NCBI GenBank assembly: GCA_002104895.1
Contig: MCFG01000599.1
Location: 1 to 24,862 of the forward strand
Reading direction: 5' to 3'
Origin: Anaeromyces robustus
Lineage: Eukaryota; Neocallimastigomycota; Neocallimastigomycetes; Neocallimastigales; Neocallimastigaceae
DNA length: 24,862 nucleotides
In this document: positions 1 to 11,387 of the stretch, one piece after another
Layout of the letters: each line of letters opens with the position of its first letter
Position numbering within the stretch: the first letter of the stretch is position 1
Translations under genes and position numbers: made by a program
The notes under the pieces: generated by a model
What the model was told of the DNA's origin: nothing
Seen by the model: the letters and a program-made list of their open reading frames with translations, nothing else
The model's database searches: none

Positions 1-5
1 TTATT

Positions 6-36
<31 letters not shown>

Positions 37-48
37 TTTGTTTATTTA
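1..48. repeat. TTTA microsatellite
   Basis: The window opens with TTTA units repeated about ten times, with one TTTG variant. This is ordinary low-complexity intergenic DNA for this genome. Confidence 0.8.
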
Positions 49-890
49 TCTATAATTATACATATTAAATTTATTTTATGTAGTTTATATTATATTTTTC
101 TATTATTATTTATCCTATCTTTTTAATATAAACTAATTTTAATTAGGAAATAACATTTATAATTAAATTTTTTAAACTTTTTTATTATTAAAAAAAAATA
201 TATTTGAAAAAAATAAAATTAAAATTATAAAATTATTTTTTCTTTGTCTCTTTCTTTCTTAAAAAAAAATAATATAAATAGAAAAATAGTAGTAATGAAT
301 ATTGAAAAATAGAAAAAATAAAAGTAGTAATAAAAATAATAGAAATTAAATTATTCATTTGGTTATAACAATTGTTAAAAAAAAAAAAAGTAATTTATTA
401 TATTAAAAGTTTGAAACAAAAATCTTTTTATAATTATACTTTTTTTATACCTACAATTAAAATTCTATGAAAGTCGTTTTTCCTATTTATTTAAAAAAAA
501 GGTAATTAAAATTGATTAAACTATAAATTTTAATAATTATAATCATTTAATTCTTTTTCAATTCATTAAATTATGACATTTATAAAATATTTTATTAATT
601 TTTTTATTATTATGTTATTATATAATTCATATAGTTATTAAAAATATTGAAATAATACCAATAAAAAAGTTTTAATAAACCATAATAATAGCATTAATTA
701 AAAATTTAAAAAGTATAATTCAACAAAAAAATAATAATTTATTAACAATTAAAATTAACAACTACTTAAATATAAAAAAAATATAACATATCAAATATCA
801 TAAAAAGAACAAAAAAAAAGGATAAAAAAAAAGCAATATATTATATTAGTAATACAATACTATATATATTTATATATTTCAGTTATACTA
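49..890. other. intergenic, no gene seen
   Basis: Very A+T-rich DNA with frequent stops in all frames and short A and T runs. A slightly G+C-richer patch near 448-485 has no supportable reading frame or splice pattern. The 3' half presumably holds the promoter of the HIT-family gene, but no clear TATA plus oligo-dT arrangement can be assigned. Confidence 0.5.
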
Positions 891-2635
891 ATGTACTCAA
901 AATTATTTTGTTATAATTCTAATATTTTAAAGCATAGTAGTTTTAATTCAATAGAGGTATTTTTTTTTTTTTTTTTTTATTTTCATATACATATATTTTA
1001 TTATATAAAAAAATTTTTTATAATAATTATATATTAAAAATTGATTTTTATTTTTACCCATATAAATATAACCTTTGAAAATTATTTAATAAAAAAATTT
1101 TTAATATTATTTTTTTTTCATATAAAAACATATAATATATAATATATATATATAAATTTGACTGTTTTTTTTTTTTTTTTTTTATCAATTATAAATATAT
1201 ATTATATTTATTTATATTTATTATTATAAATTATATAAATAAAATATAAAAAAGACGTTGTTCAATTTATATTCAACAATAAATAAAAATAAATTATCTA
1301 CATTTAGTCATTTTTCATTAAACAAGCAATTAAATAGAAATCAAATTAATAATCAAATAATGACAAAAAATATATGTTTATCTTGTTTTCCTTGTATTAA
1401 AATACAAAAAGAACATTATTCAAATTCAAATGAAAATTTAATAAATGCTGAAGGTCAACCTATTAATCAAGAAGATCCACATAAAAAATGTATATTTTGT
1501 CATTTAGATAAAAATAGAATTATATATGAAGTAAATGTCATATGTATATATTGTATTTTTAATAAATAAATAATAATTAATATTGATTTATACTAAATAA
1601 AAAATCTTTAATTTTAATATTACCATATTAATTATATATAAAAGGATGATATGATTATTGCTTTTCATGATATTCGTCCAGCTGCCAAAGTTCATATTTT
1701 AATCATTCCTCGTGAACATATTGGTAAATAAAATAATAAATTATATATAATAAAAATTTATAAAAATATAATTAATTAATGAAAAAAATATAAAAAAAAA
1801 TTCAAAAATTAATTTTTAAATATATGTTTATAATATATATATTTATATATTATATTTTTATTATGATTATTTATAATAGCTAACGTAAAAGATTTAACTT
1901 ATAAAGATCATAAAGAAATATGTAAGTAATATAATATTATGTATAACCATTATAAAATTTATTATATATTTTAATATTTTAATATCAAATATATATATAT
2001 ATATTAGTTTTATATAAATAATAAATAATAATAATAATAATATATTTATTTTTCTTTTATATTTTTTATTTATTTATATAATATTTCTATAACATACAGT
2101 GGAACGTATGAAAGTTGCAGGTGTCAAAATACTAAAAGAACAAGGTTATAATAAACCATGTCTAAAAAATGAAAATCATAAAATTTCAGACCAAATTTAT
2201 GATGGTAGTGAAACAGAAGATGGTAAAGAAGTACCAATTCCAAATACTTTATTAATTTCAAATAAAGAATATGATAGTATACTTGGATTTCATATACCAC
2301 CATTTACTAGTGTTAGTCATTTACACCTTCATTTATTAGGACTTCCATTTAAAAATTGGGTTAAATCTTGTAAATATAAATCAATTCGTTTCCCACATTA
2401 TTTTGAATCTATTGATAATATTATTGAAGAATTAAAAAAGAAGGATAAAGCAGCTTCAGAACAAAAAGCAAATAAAGAAAATGCTACAACTACAACTACA
2501 AGTAAACCACAACAAAAAACAAACAATAAAGAACATATTATTGATGTAGATAATAATACTAATTCAAATTCATCACCATCCCCAGTTGAAACTACACCTA
2601 TTTATCAAAAACAACCTGAAATGAAAATTCCATAA
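891..2635 (+). CDS. HIT-family (HINT3/HINT4-like) nucleotide-binding protein
   Basis: Likely a histidine-triad phosphoramidase/nucleotide hydrolase; the exact substrate is unknown. Proposed exons are 891-956, 1255-1530, 1645-1723, 1880-1921 and 2100-2635. All introns are GT-AG and the phases join to give 332 residues. The HIT domain starts at the C-x-x-C pair of KKCIFCHLD (about residues 99-107), continues through DIRPAAKVHILIIPREHI, and ends with the triad motif SHLHLHLLGLPF (His 228, 230, 232). The flanking PPFTSVSHLHLH and the following CKYKS stretch resemble HINT3/plant HINT4 rather than HINT1 or FHIT. A Thr/Asn/Ser/Gln-rich tail of about 55 residues follows. The start is uncertain. The safe start is the ATG at 1360 (275 residues, no 5' exon). 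However, the frame stays open and coding-like back to an acceptor at 1254 and joins in phase to an ATG-led exon at 891. With that leader the protein has a basic N-terminus that could target mitochondria. Confidence 0.85.
957..1254 (+). other. proposed intron 1 of the HIT gene
   Basis: It runs from donor GTATTTTT at 957 to acceptor AAAAAAG at 1252-1254. It contains long T runs and is visibly poorer in G+C than the two flanking open stretches. Splicing joins GAG to ACG in phase 0. Without this intron there is no in-frame ATG before 1360, because a TAA lies at 1240-1242. Confidence 0.5.
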
Positions 2636-2678
2636 ATAAATAAATAAATAAATAAATAGTATTTAATTTATTATATTT

Positions 2679-2682
<4 letters not shown>

Positions 2683-2722
<40 letters not shown>
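2683..2722 (+). repeat. A40 homopolymer
   Basis: Forty consecutive A residues lie 48 bases after the HIT gene stop and its TAAA repeats. Homopolymers of this length are common in intergenic DNA here; they could also mark the 3' end/polyadenylation zone of the gene. Confidence 0.8.
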
Positions 2723-2726
<4 letters not shown>

Positions 2727-3040
2727 GAACGAAAAAAAATTCTTTTTTTTTTTCTTCTTTTTTACTATTCTATCATTTTTTTTTTCTTTAATTATTTATT
2801 TTCTTTTTTTTTTATTTTTCATAATAATAATTAATATTCTCAACAGTCAGTAATAATAATAGTAATAATAAGAATATTTTTAGAATATGAAAATAAAAAA
2901 TAATTATAATAAAAATAAAAATAAAAAATAAAATTATATAAGTACATAAATATAATGAAATATATTTATTCATATTATATTAATAATAAATCAATAAAAA
3001 AAAAAAAAAAAAAAAAAGAATGATGATTTGATTATTTAAT

Positions 3041-3072
<32 letters not shown>

Positions 3073-3330
3073 TATTATATACACAAGATAAAAATATTAT
3101 TACATTATCGTATAACTGATATAATTAATAGAATTAATTATATAATATTTATTGTCTTTTTTTTTTTATCTTTATCTTTTTTTTATATTTTATACAAATT
3201 AAGGAATTAAAAATAAAATAAAAAAAGTTTTAAGTTTAATAACAATATAATAATTACAATAATAAAATAACAATAATACACAATTTAATAAAATATAAAT
3301 TCATGAAAAAAAAAAAAAAAAATTTAAAAA
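2723..3330. other. intergenic, low complexity
   Basis: T-rich then A-rich tracts, (AAT)n near 3041-3072 and an A run at about 2995-3017. No coding region, splice pattern or structured RNA was seen. Confidence 0.5.
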
Positions 3331-3334
3331 ATTC

Positions 3335-3393
3335 ATATCGGTATTGTAGCCTTCGGGTATCACAATGATTTCCGATATATAGGCACACCCGAG
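3335..3393 (+). ncRNA. candidate structured ncRNA with UUCG hairpin
   Basis: An isolated G+C-richer island in A+T desert folds on paper. ATATCGG (3335-3341) pairs with CCGATAT (3372-3378), ATTGT (3343-3347) pairs with ACAAT (3362-3366), and CC-TTCG-GG (3350-3357) forms a canonical cUUCGg tetraloop, which is specific to the plus strand. The 3' segment ACCCGAG (3387-3393) could alternatively pair with TTCGGGT (3352-3358), competing with the tetraloop stem. It matches no snRNA, tRNA, SRP RNA or Dictyostelium class I RNA that I recognise. No DUSE promoter element was found upstream, so transcription is unproven. Confidence 0.35.
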
Positions 3394-3907
3394 TAATAAA
3401 ATAATTTCATTCATTCATAAAAAAAAGGAAAGAAAGAAAAAAAAAAAAAAAAGTTTTTTTTTTTTCTTTTTTCTTTTATATATATAATAAAAATAATAAA
3501 TAATTAATAAATAAATATATATCTATATATATATATAAATTTATATAATTTATAAATGAATGGATATAAAAAACAAAAGTAATAATTAATTAATAAATTA
3601 AAAAAATAAAAAATAAATAATAAAAAAAAATAAAGAATAAGAATAAAAAAAATAAAAATAAAAAAAAGTTAAAGAGAATTTAAAATAATGAAAAAAGATC
3701 CTATTTAATTATTTTAACCATTTTTAAATGAACTTTTTAATTAATTTAAAAATATTCTTTTTTAATATTGAATAAGTTATTTAAAAAAAAAATGAAGTAT
3801 CATTTTTTTTTAATGTTAAAATGAAGTTAAATATAATAACTTAAATGATTTCTTATAATATTTTTTAAATTTTTTTTTTCCCTGTTTTTTGTCTTCTTAA
3901 GATTTTA
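3394..3907. other. intergenic, low complexity
   Basis: Alternating poly-A and poly-T tracts and TA-rich stretches. No gene was seen. A run of A (3438-3452) followed by T (3454-3465) could form a simple cruciform. Confidence 0.5.
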
Positions 3908-3945
3908 TAATCCCCGGTGTTAATTGGGTAATTATTTGTGGGTTA
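3908..3945 (-). promoter_or_regulatory. G+C island with DUSE-like element
   Basis: TTGTGGGT at 3936-3943 is, on the minus strand, ACCCACAA. This fits the Dictyostelium upstream sequence element (A/T)CCCA(C/T)AA found about 60 bp before small-RNA genes. The surrounding bases are unusually G+C rich (CCCCGGTG, TTGGG), and TAA-CCC (3908-3914, with T3911 bulged) can pair with GGG-TTA (3940-3945). No convincing RNA body is visible 60 bp downstream on the minus strand, so this may be chance or a relic. Confidence 0.2.
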
Positions 3946-4210
3946 GAAATTTTAATATTTAAGCCTTTTTTTTTTATTTTATTTTATTTTTAATTAAAAA
4001 CAAAAAAAATTCTTTAATTAACAGAATTTTTATAATTGATGTCAACCAATAATTATTATAAATAATAATAAATACAATTTCATTTATAGTTCATAGTAAT
4101 AAATTGAAATGTCTAAATATATTATAATATTTTTTTTTCGTTTTGAATCTTTTATTAATTTGATTAATTAATGTTTATTATTTATTATTTTATCAATTAA
4201 TATTTTTTTA

Positions 4211-4447
4211 TTATATTTTCATTATTATATTAACTTGTATAATTTTAAAAAAAAAAGTTTGCCTTTTTTTATTTTCTTTATCTTCAATATTATTATCTAT
4301 TACTTCAAATTCAATTAAAAAATTTTTTTCTCTATTTTTATAGCCTTGCTGAAGTATATATTTTAAAAAATCATTTCCCATTATTATTATTTTGTTTAAT
4401 ATATATTTGCTACTAATTATATATATGAAGTTAAAATTTAACATCAT
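4211..4447 (-). CDS. small uncharacterised ORF, doubtful
   Basis: Seventy-eight codons from an ATG; not recognised. The first 22 residues are low-complexity Ile/Asn/Phe, and the believable part begins at the second useful ATG (MGNDFLKYILQQGYKN...). There a charged segment of about 45 residues (REKNFLIEFEVIDNN, then EDKENKKRQ) looks coding-like before the frame runs through a poly-F/K tract from an A/T homopolymer. It has no domain, no obvious introns and no neighbouring partner. It could be a real small gene, an exon of an unresolved gene, a decayed fragment or chance. Confidence 0.25.
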   Translation of the reverse strand: MMLNFNFIYIISSKYILNKIIIMGNDFLKYILQQGYKNREKNFLIEFEVIDNNIEDKENKKRQTFFFKIIQVNIIMKI

Positions 4448-5118
4448 CTAAACTTTATTTATTTATTTATTTATTATTTACGCCATATTTAATTAAATAT
4501 TTAATTATAATAATATTTTCATATCCACTGCTATAGGTATATATGAGGATAGATATATCTATCTTAATTTACATTATACAACATTTTTTTTTTAATTAAA
4601 TATTATAATACATTTTCATTTTTAAATTAAAAAGTTATTATTAAGTACTTCAATATTATTTTTATTATTAATAGTTATTAATTTGGACACTTTCCCTTCC
4701 TCAGTTTTTTTTTTTTTTTTATTTAGGATTTTTGTTTAGGACTAATTTATATTTCCCATGTAACATTCTAAGTATTAAAATTCAATATATGTAACTGTCT
4801 GCAATAAAAAAAATAATGTAATATATATAAATTTTTTTAAAAAAATTTTCAAAAATTTTCAAAAAATTTTCATTGTATAATATTATAATTTTTTTTTAAA
4901 AACCATAACCCATATATTTAATATTAAAATGATATTAATTCAATAATTGTTAATATTTATACATATATAAATAAATATATATAAATAGATATATGTGTAT
5001 ATGTTTTTATTCTTATTTTTTAAAATAAAAAGAATATTTAAATATATAATATTATTATAAAATAAATTTTATTTAATTAATTATATTATTTTTTATTTTA
5101 TTTTATTTTATTTTTATT

Positions 5119-5149
<31 letters not shown>

Positions 5150-5744
5150 TTAAATATTTATTTTAATATTTTATTTATTTATTTATTTATTTATTATTAT
5201 TATATATATATATATATTACTTTTTCTTTTTCTTTAAATTTTTCTTTTATTAAATTTTTTGTAGGAAATGAAAAAGATAATTATATATATATATATATTG
5301 ATTTAGTATTATTATTATGTTAATTATATAATAATATTGAAATATTTAGAAAAAAAAAATTTTTTTTTTTCAAAACAAACAAAAAAAAAAAAAAAAAAAA
5401 AGAACTATTGTATGAAAATAATAAAAAAAAATAAATAATAAAAAGATAAAAATAAAATAAAGAAAAAAAAATTTTTTTTAATTTAAAAAAAAAATTATTA
5501 TTATTATTATTATTATTTTATTATTATTATTATTATTTTTTTTTTATACTAGTAATAAAATTATCTATTTCTATTATTATTTTATTATATTTTATTTTAT
5601 TTTATTTTATTTCTTATAAATATAAATATAAATATAAATATAATTATTAATTATTTATTTATGATATATATATATATTTTTAGTTTATTTATTTTTTATT
5701 TTATTTTATTTTAAATTATGATTTTTGAGTTTAATCGTTAATCG

Positions 5745-5775
<31 letters not shown>

Positions 5776-6070
5776 TTAATTAGATTTTATTTTATTTTAT
5801 TTTAATTATTTTTTTTTGTTGTTTGATTTTTTATTATTATTATTTTTTTTTTGTTTTAATTTTTAATTTTTTTTATTTTTTTATTATATTTTGTTTTATT
5901 TTGTTTTTTAATTAATATGATTAATTGTATATATATTTTATGAATATTTTGAATAAAGAGAGTTAATATTTATTTATTTATTTATTTATTAATTTATTAA
6001 GTTATTAAGTTATTTAATTTATATTATTATTATTTATTATTTATTATTATTCTTTTGCTTTATTTTATTA
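4448..6070. other. intergenic with simple repeats
   Basis: Contains (TTTA)n and (TTTTA)n at about 5095-5195, TA runs near 5200-5217, (ATT)n at about 5495-5537, a T31-like tract near 5745-5770 and TTTTA runs at 5585-5610. A slightly richer patch at 4684-4800 (ACACTTTCCCTTCCTCAG, later TCCCATG and CTGTCTGC) has no open frame or RNA motif that I can name. The right end is the 3' flank of the SCY1-like gene, with AATAAA-type signals on the minus strand near 6060-6066. Confidence 0.45.
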
Positions 6071-9000
6071 TTAATTAAAACTTCCCCATCCATTACTACT
6101 ACTATTATTATTATTATTTGATGTACTACCAAAAGATCCCCATCCATTGGATGTTGAACTATTATTATTATTATTATTATTATTATTTGTAGTACTTGTA
6201 CTAAAACTACCCCAACCAGAATTATTATTATTTGAAGTTGATGAGGTATTAGTAGCACCAAAACTTCCCCAACCATTATTATTATTATTTGAGGAAGATG
6301 AGGTAGTCGTAGCACCAAAACTACCCCAACCATTATTATTATTATTATTTGAAGAAGAAGAAGTTGTAGTAGCACCGAAACTACCCCAACCTGAATTATT
6401 ATTAGTTGTAGAAGAGGAAGTATTTGGTGACATTACACTCCAATCATTACTTTTATTATTATTATTATTGGTAGTTGAAGTGGTAGAAGTGGTGTTTGGT
6501 GACATAACACCCCAACCACTTGAACCCCAACCATTATTATTATTATTATTGGAAGTAGTCGTAGTTGTAGTAGAAGATGAAGTAGTATTTGGTTTCATAA
6601 CTCCCCAACCATTAGAAGAAGATGAAGTAGTTGTTACTGGTGTAGACCATGCTGAGAAAGAATTAGAAGAAGTAGAAGTAGATATATTATTAAGATTATT
6701 ATTATTCTTTTTATTATTATCATTATTTGTTTTCTTATTCATAATATTTGAAAAGTCATCCCAACCATTAGAATTAGAGGAGGATTTATTATTAGCGGTA
6801 TTAAAGGAAGCATATTTATCTGTAGAATTTTTATTTGATGATGAATTAAGAGAAAGTGAACCAAATGAAGAAACCGCTGGATCGATAGAACTTGGTTTAG
6901 ATGGTGATTTAGCAATTGGATTAGAAGGTGCTGGTGGAGCAGGAATATCCCAACCATCATCAATTTCATTATCTAATTTAAAGTCATCCCAACCACTAAA
7001 ACTATTTTTAGATTCGGATGGATGATTAGAAGAAGTTTCAAGAGAATCAGTAATACTGAAAAGATCGATAGAATTTTTCTTATTTACTTGTGAATTTAAT
7101 ACCATTGGTTTTGATTTTTCTGGTTTAAGTAAACCAATAGTATTATCAGAAGGTGATAATAAATCATTAGTTTTATTTTTATTGGTAGATTCTCCTGTAC
7201 TTCCAAATCCACCAGTACTACCAAATCCACCAGTGCTTCCAAATCCTCCTGTACTTCCAAATCCTCCTGTACTACCAAATCCACTATTATTAGATGATGA
7301 ATGTGAAATTGAATTCTTTGAACTAGAATCAAATGATTTTCTACCAGTATTAGCTGAAAGTTTATTACCACTAGTGGAATCATTTGTATTAATAATATTT
7401 TCCATAGTACCTTGAATCTATTTTAAATATATTCAATATTAAAATTTATTAGTTATAGAATAATATTATTTATTATTTTTATTATTTATTATTAATTACT
7501 AAAAAAAATATATTATATTTATTTAAAAAATTTAAAATAATTAATTTTAATTATAGTTAAAATTACCTTTTTAGAAATAGATGAAGTCCAACCAGACCAT
7601 GCTTTTTCTTGATTATTATTATTATTATTAAGAGAATTATTCATAGCAATGTTAGAAACTGAATTTGGATCAGTTGGTGGTTGATACTATTAAAAAATAT
7701 GAAAAAAAAAATAATAATAATAATCATGATATTAATATATGATTAATAAATCAATTAATTAATTAATTAATTAATTAATTAATTATATATATAAATATAC
7801 ATATATAAATATATATAAATTACCATTTGTTCAGAATTATGTTCAAGTTTCTTAATATAAGTGTTAAGTACTTTAAAAGCATTTTGTCTAACAGTTCTAT
7901 ATTTTATATAAATTTACAAGTTTATTAGAATAAATATTTAATCAATTTATCTAATATAATATATATATTAATTATTATAATAATTTTTTTTTTATGTTGA
8001 AACAAACAAACAAATAAACAAGCTTACTTATCAGGATCAATTAAACATGGACTAGCACATGGAATAATCTTAGAAGCCATTTCTTCAACATCAAACAAGT
8101 CAGCAGAAGCTAATAATTATAATTATAATATAATAATTATAATAATTATAATAATAATAATTATAATAATAGTAATTAGAATAATAATAATAATAATATA
8201 TTAATAAAATAAATAAATAAATAAATCAATAATTAATTAATTTAAAATATAAAGAAAATAATAATTATATAAATAACATTAAATATAATAATAATTACCA
8301 TTAAAAGCTAATAAACCAGCATTTCTTGCTGGAACAAATGGATCCTTTAAACTTCTAGCAAAGGCTGGAATTAATATACGTTTTCTTGTCTATAATAATA
8401 ATAATATTATTAGTATATATATTAATTTTATATATTTATATTTTTATAAGTTATTATTTATTAATTTTATTATAATATTTATTTATTTATTAAAAATTAA
8501 AATTATAAACATATGAATATAATAATAAAACGCAAACTTACAGATGGATTAAGATTTTTAGCTAATTTTCCAATTAAAATTGTTGTATTAGTACGAATAC
8601 CTGGTTCTTCATCAACTTGTAATCTAGCCAAGTATCTTAATAAATCATTATTAATAATTCTATCACTTAACTATTAATATATAAAAAAAAAAAAAAATAA
8701 ATATATTTAAGTTATTAGTAATCATTTAATTATAAAAATTATAAACATAAATAATAGATGAAAAAATAAATTGATATTTTAAATAAAAACAAGATAAAAT
8801 AAAATGAAAAGTAAAAATTAATATATATATATTATACCTTTGGACCAAGTAATAAAATAGATTTAATAGTAGCTTCACGAATAATTGACTATTAAAATTA
8901 AAACAAACAAATATATATATATATGAAAGTTAAAAATATATGTATTAATATATATTATATTTTTTATTATAATTTTGTTTCATTTAAAATAAATTTATAT

Positions 9001-11105
9001 TTAAAAATATTTTATATATATAAAAAAAAGGAAAATAATTGCAACTTACACTTGTATCATTAAAACCAGTTACCTAAAAATTTTTAAAATAATAAATAAA
9101 TAAATAAATAATAATTAATAAAAACAATTTTTAAATTAATAATTATAACTGCTATAATAATAGTATAATAGTATAATATATAATATATAATATATATTTT
9201 ATTTATATATTATATAAATTTTATTGGTATTTACAATTTGTGGGAAAATTTTATCATTAATAATTTTAGAATTATCTCCAATCTTATCAATATATTTATC
9301 CATATTTTCTAAAAGCATTAAACGCATTTGACGATCAGGTGAACCATACATTTTTACAATACTTCCTAAAATAACTTTATCATATTCTTCTTTGGATAAG
9401 GAAGCACCTAATTTTAAAATTGGTAATAATACTCTTGAACCACCTAATAATATTTATAATATTAACGTTTATGATAAATATAATTTCATTAATATATATA
9501 TATAGTTTTTTAATAATTTTTTTTTTAATTATTAATAGTTTTATACATATACATATACATATATATATATTGTTTTGAAAAGAAAGAAATATATATATAT
9601 AATATTATTTATTTTATTTTATTTTACCTGCACCATATTCTAAAGCTTTAATTAATTCTGGTAATATTTTATGTTTTGAAAATTCAGTTGGGAATGAATC
9701 AATGGAATTAGATAAGTTTCTAATAAATTGTTCCTTTTCAGTTTTTTCTTTAACACTAATATTTTCTAAAAACAGACATGCCTTAACAAATGGTGTATCA
9801 AAGAAACTACCTTTTTGCATACAACTATCTAAAAATTGAGCAACACTTGATCTGAAATTTGGATTTTCATGTAATAAAGTTTTATAATATGGTTGAACAA
9901 CCTATAATAATAATAATAATAATTATATTAGTATTATTATTAATTATTATTAATTATTCATTATTATCAGTATTATTATCATTATTAATTATCATAATTA
10001 TTGTTATCACTATTATTGTTATTATTATTAGTTATTATAATTATTGTTGTTAAATATATAATTTATTACTATTATTTATTATAATTTATTACTATTATTT
10101 ATTATTATATAAGATAAATAAAAAAAAATTGAAATTTTTTTTTTCTTTAAATTTTAATTATTATTTTTTTTTTTAAAAAAATTCTTACTTGTGGAATTTT
10201 ACTAATATTTCTAACTTCTGATGGATCAGTTATTTCAGTATCATTGAAAAGTTCTTTAAAAAAAATATATTTATAATAATATATCATATATTATTAGTAA
10301 TTATTATAGAATATATGTCATATATTATTTTTATTATTACTATTATTTATTATTATTTCATTAATATTAGTAATATTTAATATATGTATATATACCATAT
10401 ATTAAGCAACCAAAATTATAAGCATCTAATACATGACTTGGATATTTTTGTAATACGCTCCATGATTCTTTTCTTACCTTTTATATTATATATATATATA
10501 CATACATTAATTATTAATATTACTATTTTTTTTTTTTTTTTTATTTTTCTTTATCTGATTATTATAATAATTTTTTTTTGTTTAATATAATAATAATTAT
10601 CAATATTTACTTCTGGTGGAGAATATTTTGATGGATTATAAAAATTTGTTGAATTTGAAAGAATAATTGGATAATTATCTTTAAGTGAACAACATAATTC
10701 TAAACCACTTAATCTATTAATAATAAATCAATATCAATAGTTAATTATATATAGATATGTAGATATAGATGGATATATACAATTTTTGGTAAATATATTA
10801 TTAATATGTATATTCAAAATAAATTATTAATTAACTAATAAAATAATATATATATATATAGTAACTTACTTCCATTCACCAGCAAGAGTAGAGAAAATAG
10901 CTGATTTTCTGAGACTACCATGAATAAGTTGACAATCTGAATTTAAAAATTTAAGAGCAACCTAATTTTTTTTTTAGATTTATTATTAAAAAAAAAAAAA
11001 AAAAATTAACATATTATCTTAAATTATATTTTTATATTATCCTTATATATTGTTATAAATATCAATATAACAAAATATCAAAATTAATTATTTATCTAAA
11101 TGGTT

Positions 11106-11136
<31 letters not shown>

Positions 11137-11356
11137 ATTTTTAATTTTTTATTTTTATTCTTTCAACTTACAGCTATTTTATATAAACCCCAAGTAATAA
11201 GGTTGTCATCTTTTTCTTTAGCTAATTGTCTTGTTAATGGTATAACTTTTTCAGTTGCAATAATAATATTTTTTTCATTCTTTAAAAATTATATATAAAT
11301 TATATATAAATATATATATAAATAATATTATTTATTTATTAATAATTATTATGATG

Positions 11357-11387
<31 letters not shown>

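Noticed and set aside
1258-1359. TTG at 1258 as start of the HIT protein
   Set aside because: Non-AUG starts are not expected here; the open stretch is better explained as part of an exon spliced to 891-956, or as untranslated sequence before the ATG at 1360.
3300-3420. tRNA gene in the G+C island
   Set aside because: No cloverleaf, A box or B box (GGTTCGA) is present on either strand; the fold is a single long hairpin.
6147-7025. 292-codon plus-strand ORF rich in Leu, Glu and Val
   Set aside because: It is the antisense shadow of the Asn/Ser/Trp-rich last exon of the SCY1-like gene (TTATTATT and GAAGAAG complements) and has no independent protein character.
9238-9245. TTGTGGGA, a DUSE-consensus match on the minus strand
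   Set aside because: It lies inside a well-supported SCY1-like exon (the FPQI codons), so it is most likely chance.
9859-10053. 64-codon plus-strand ORF (Ile/Val-rich)
   Set aside because: It overlaps an exon and intron of the SCY1-like gene on the opposite strand and is mostly translated ATT repeats.
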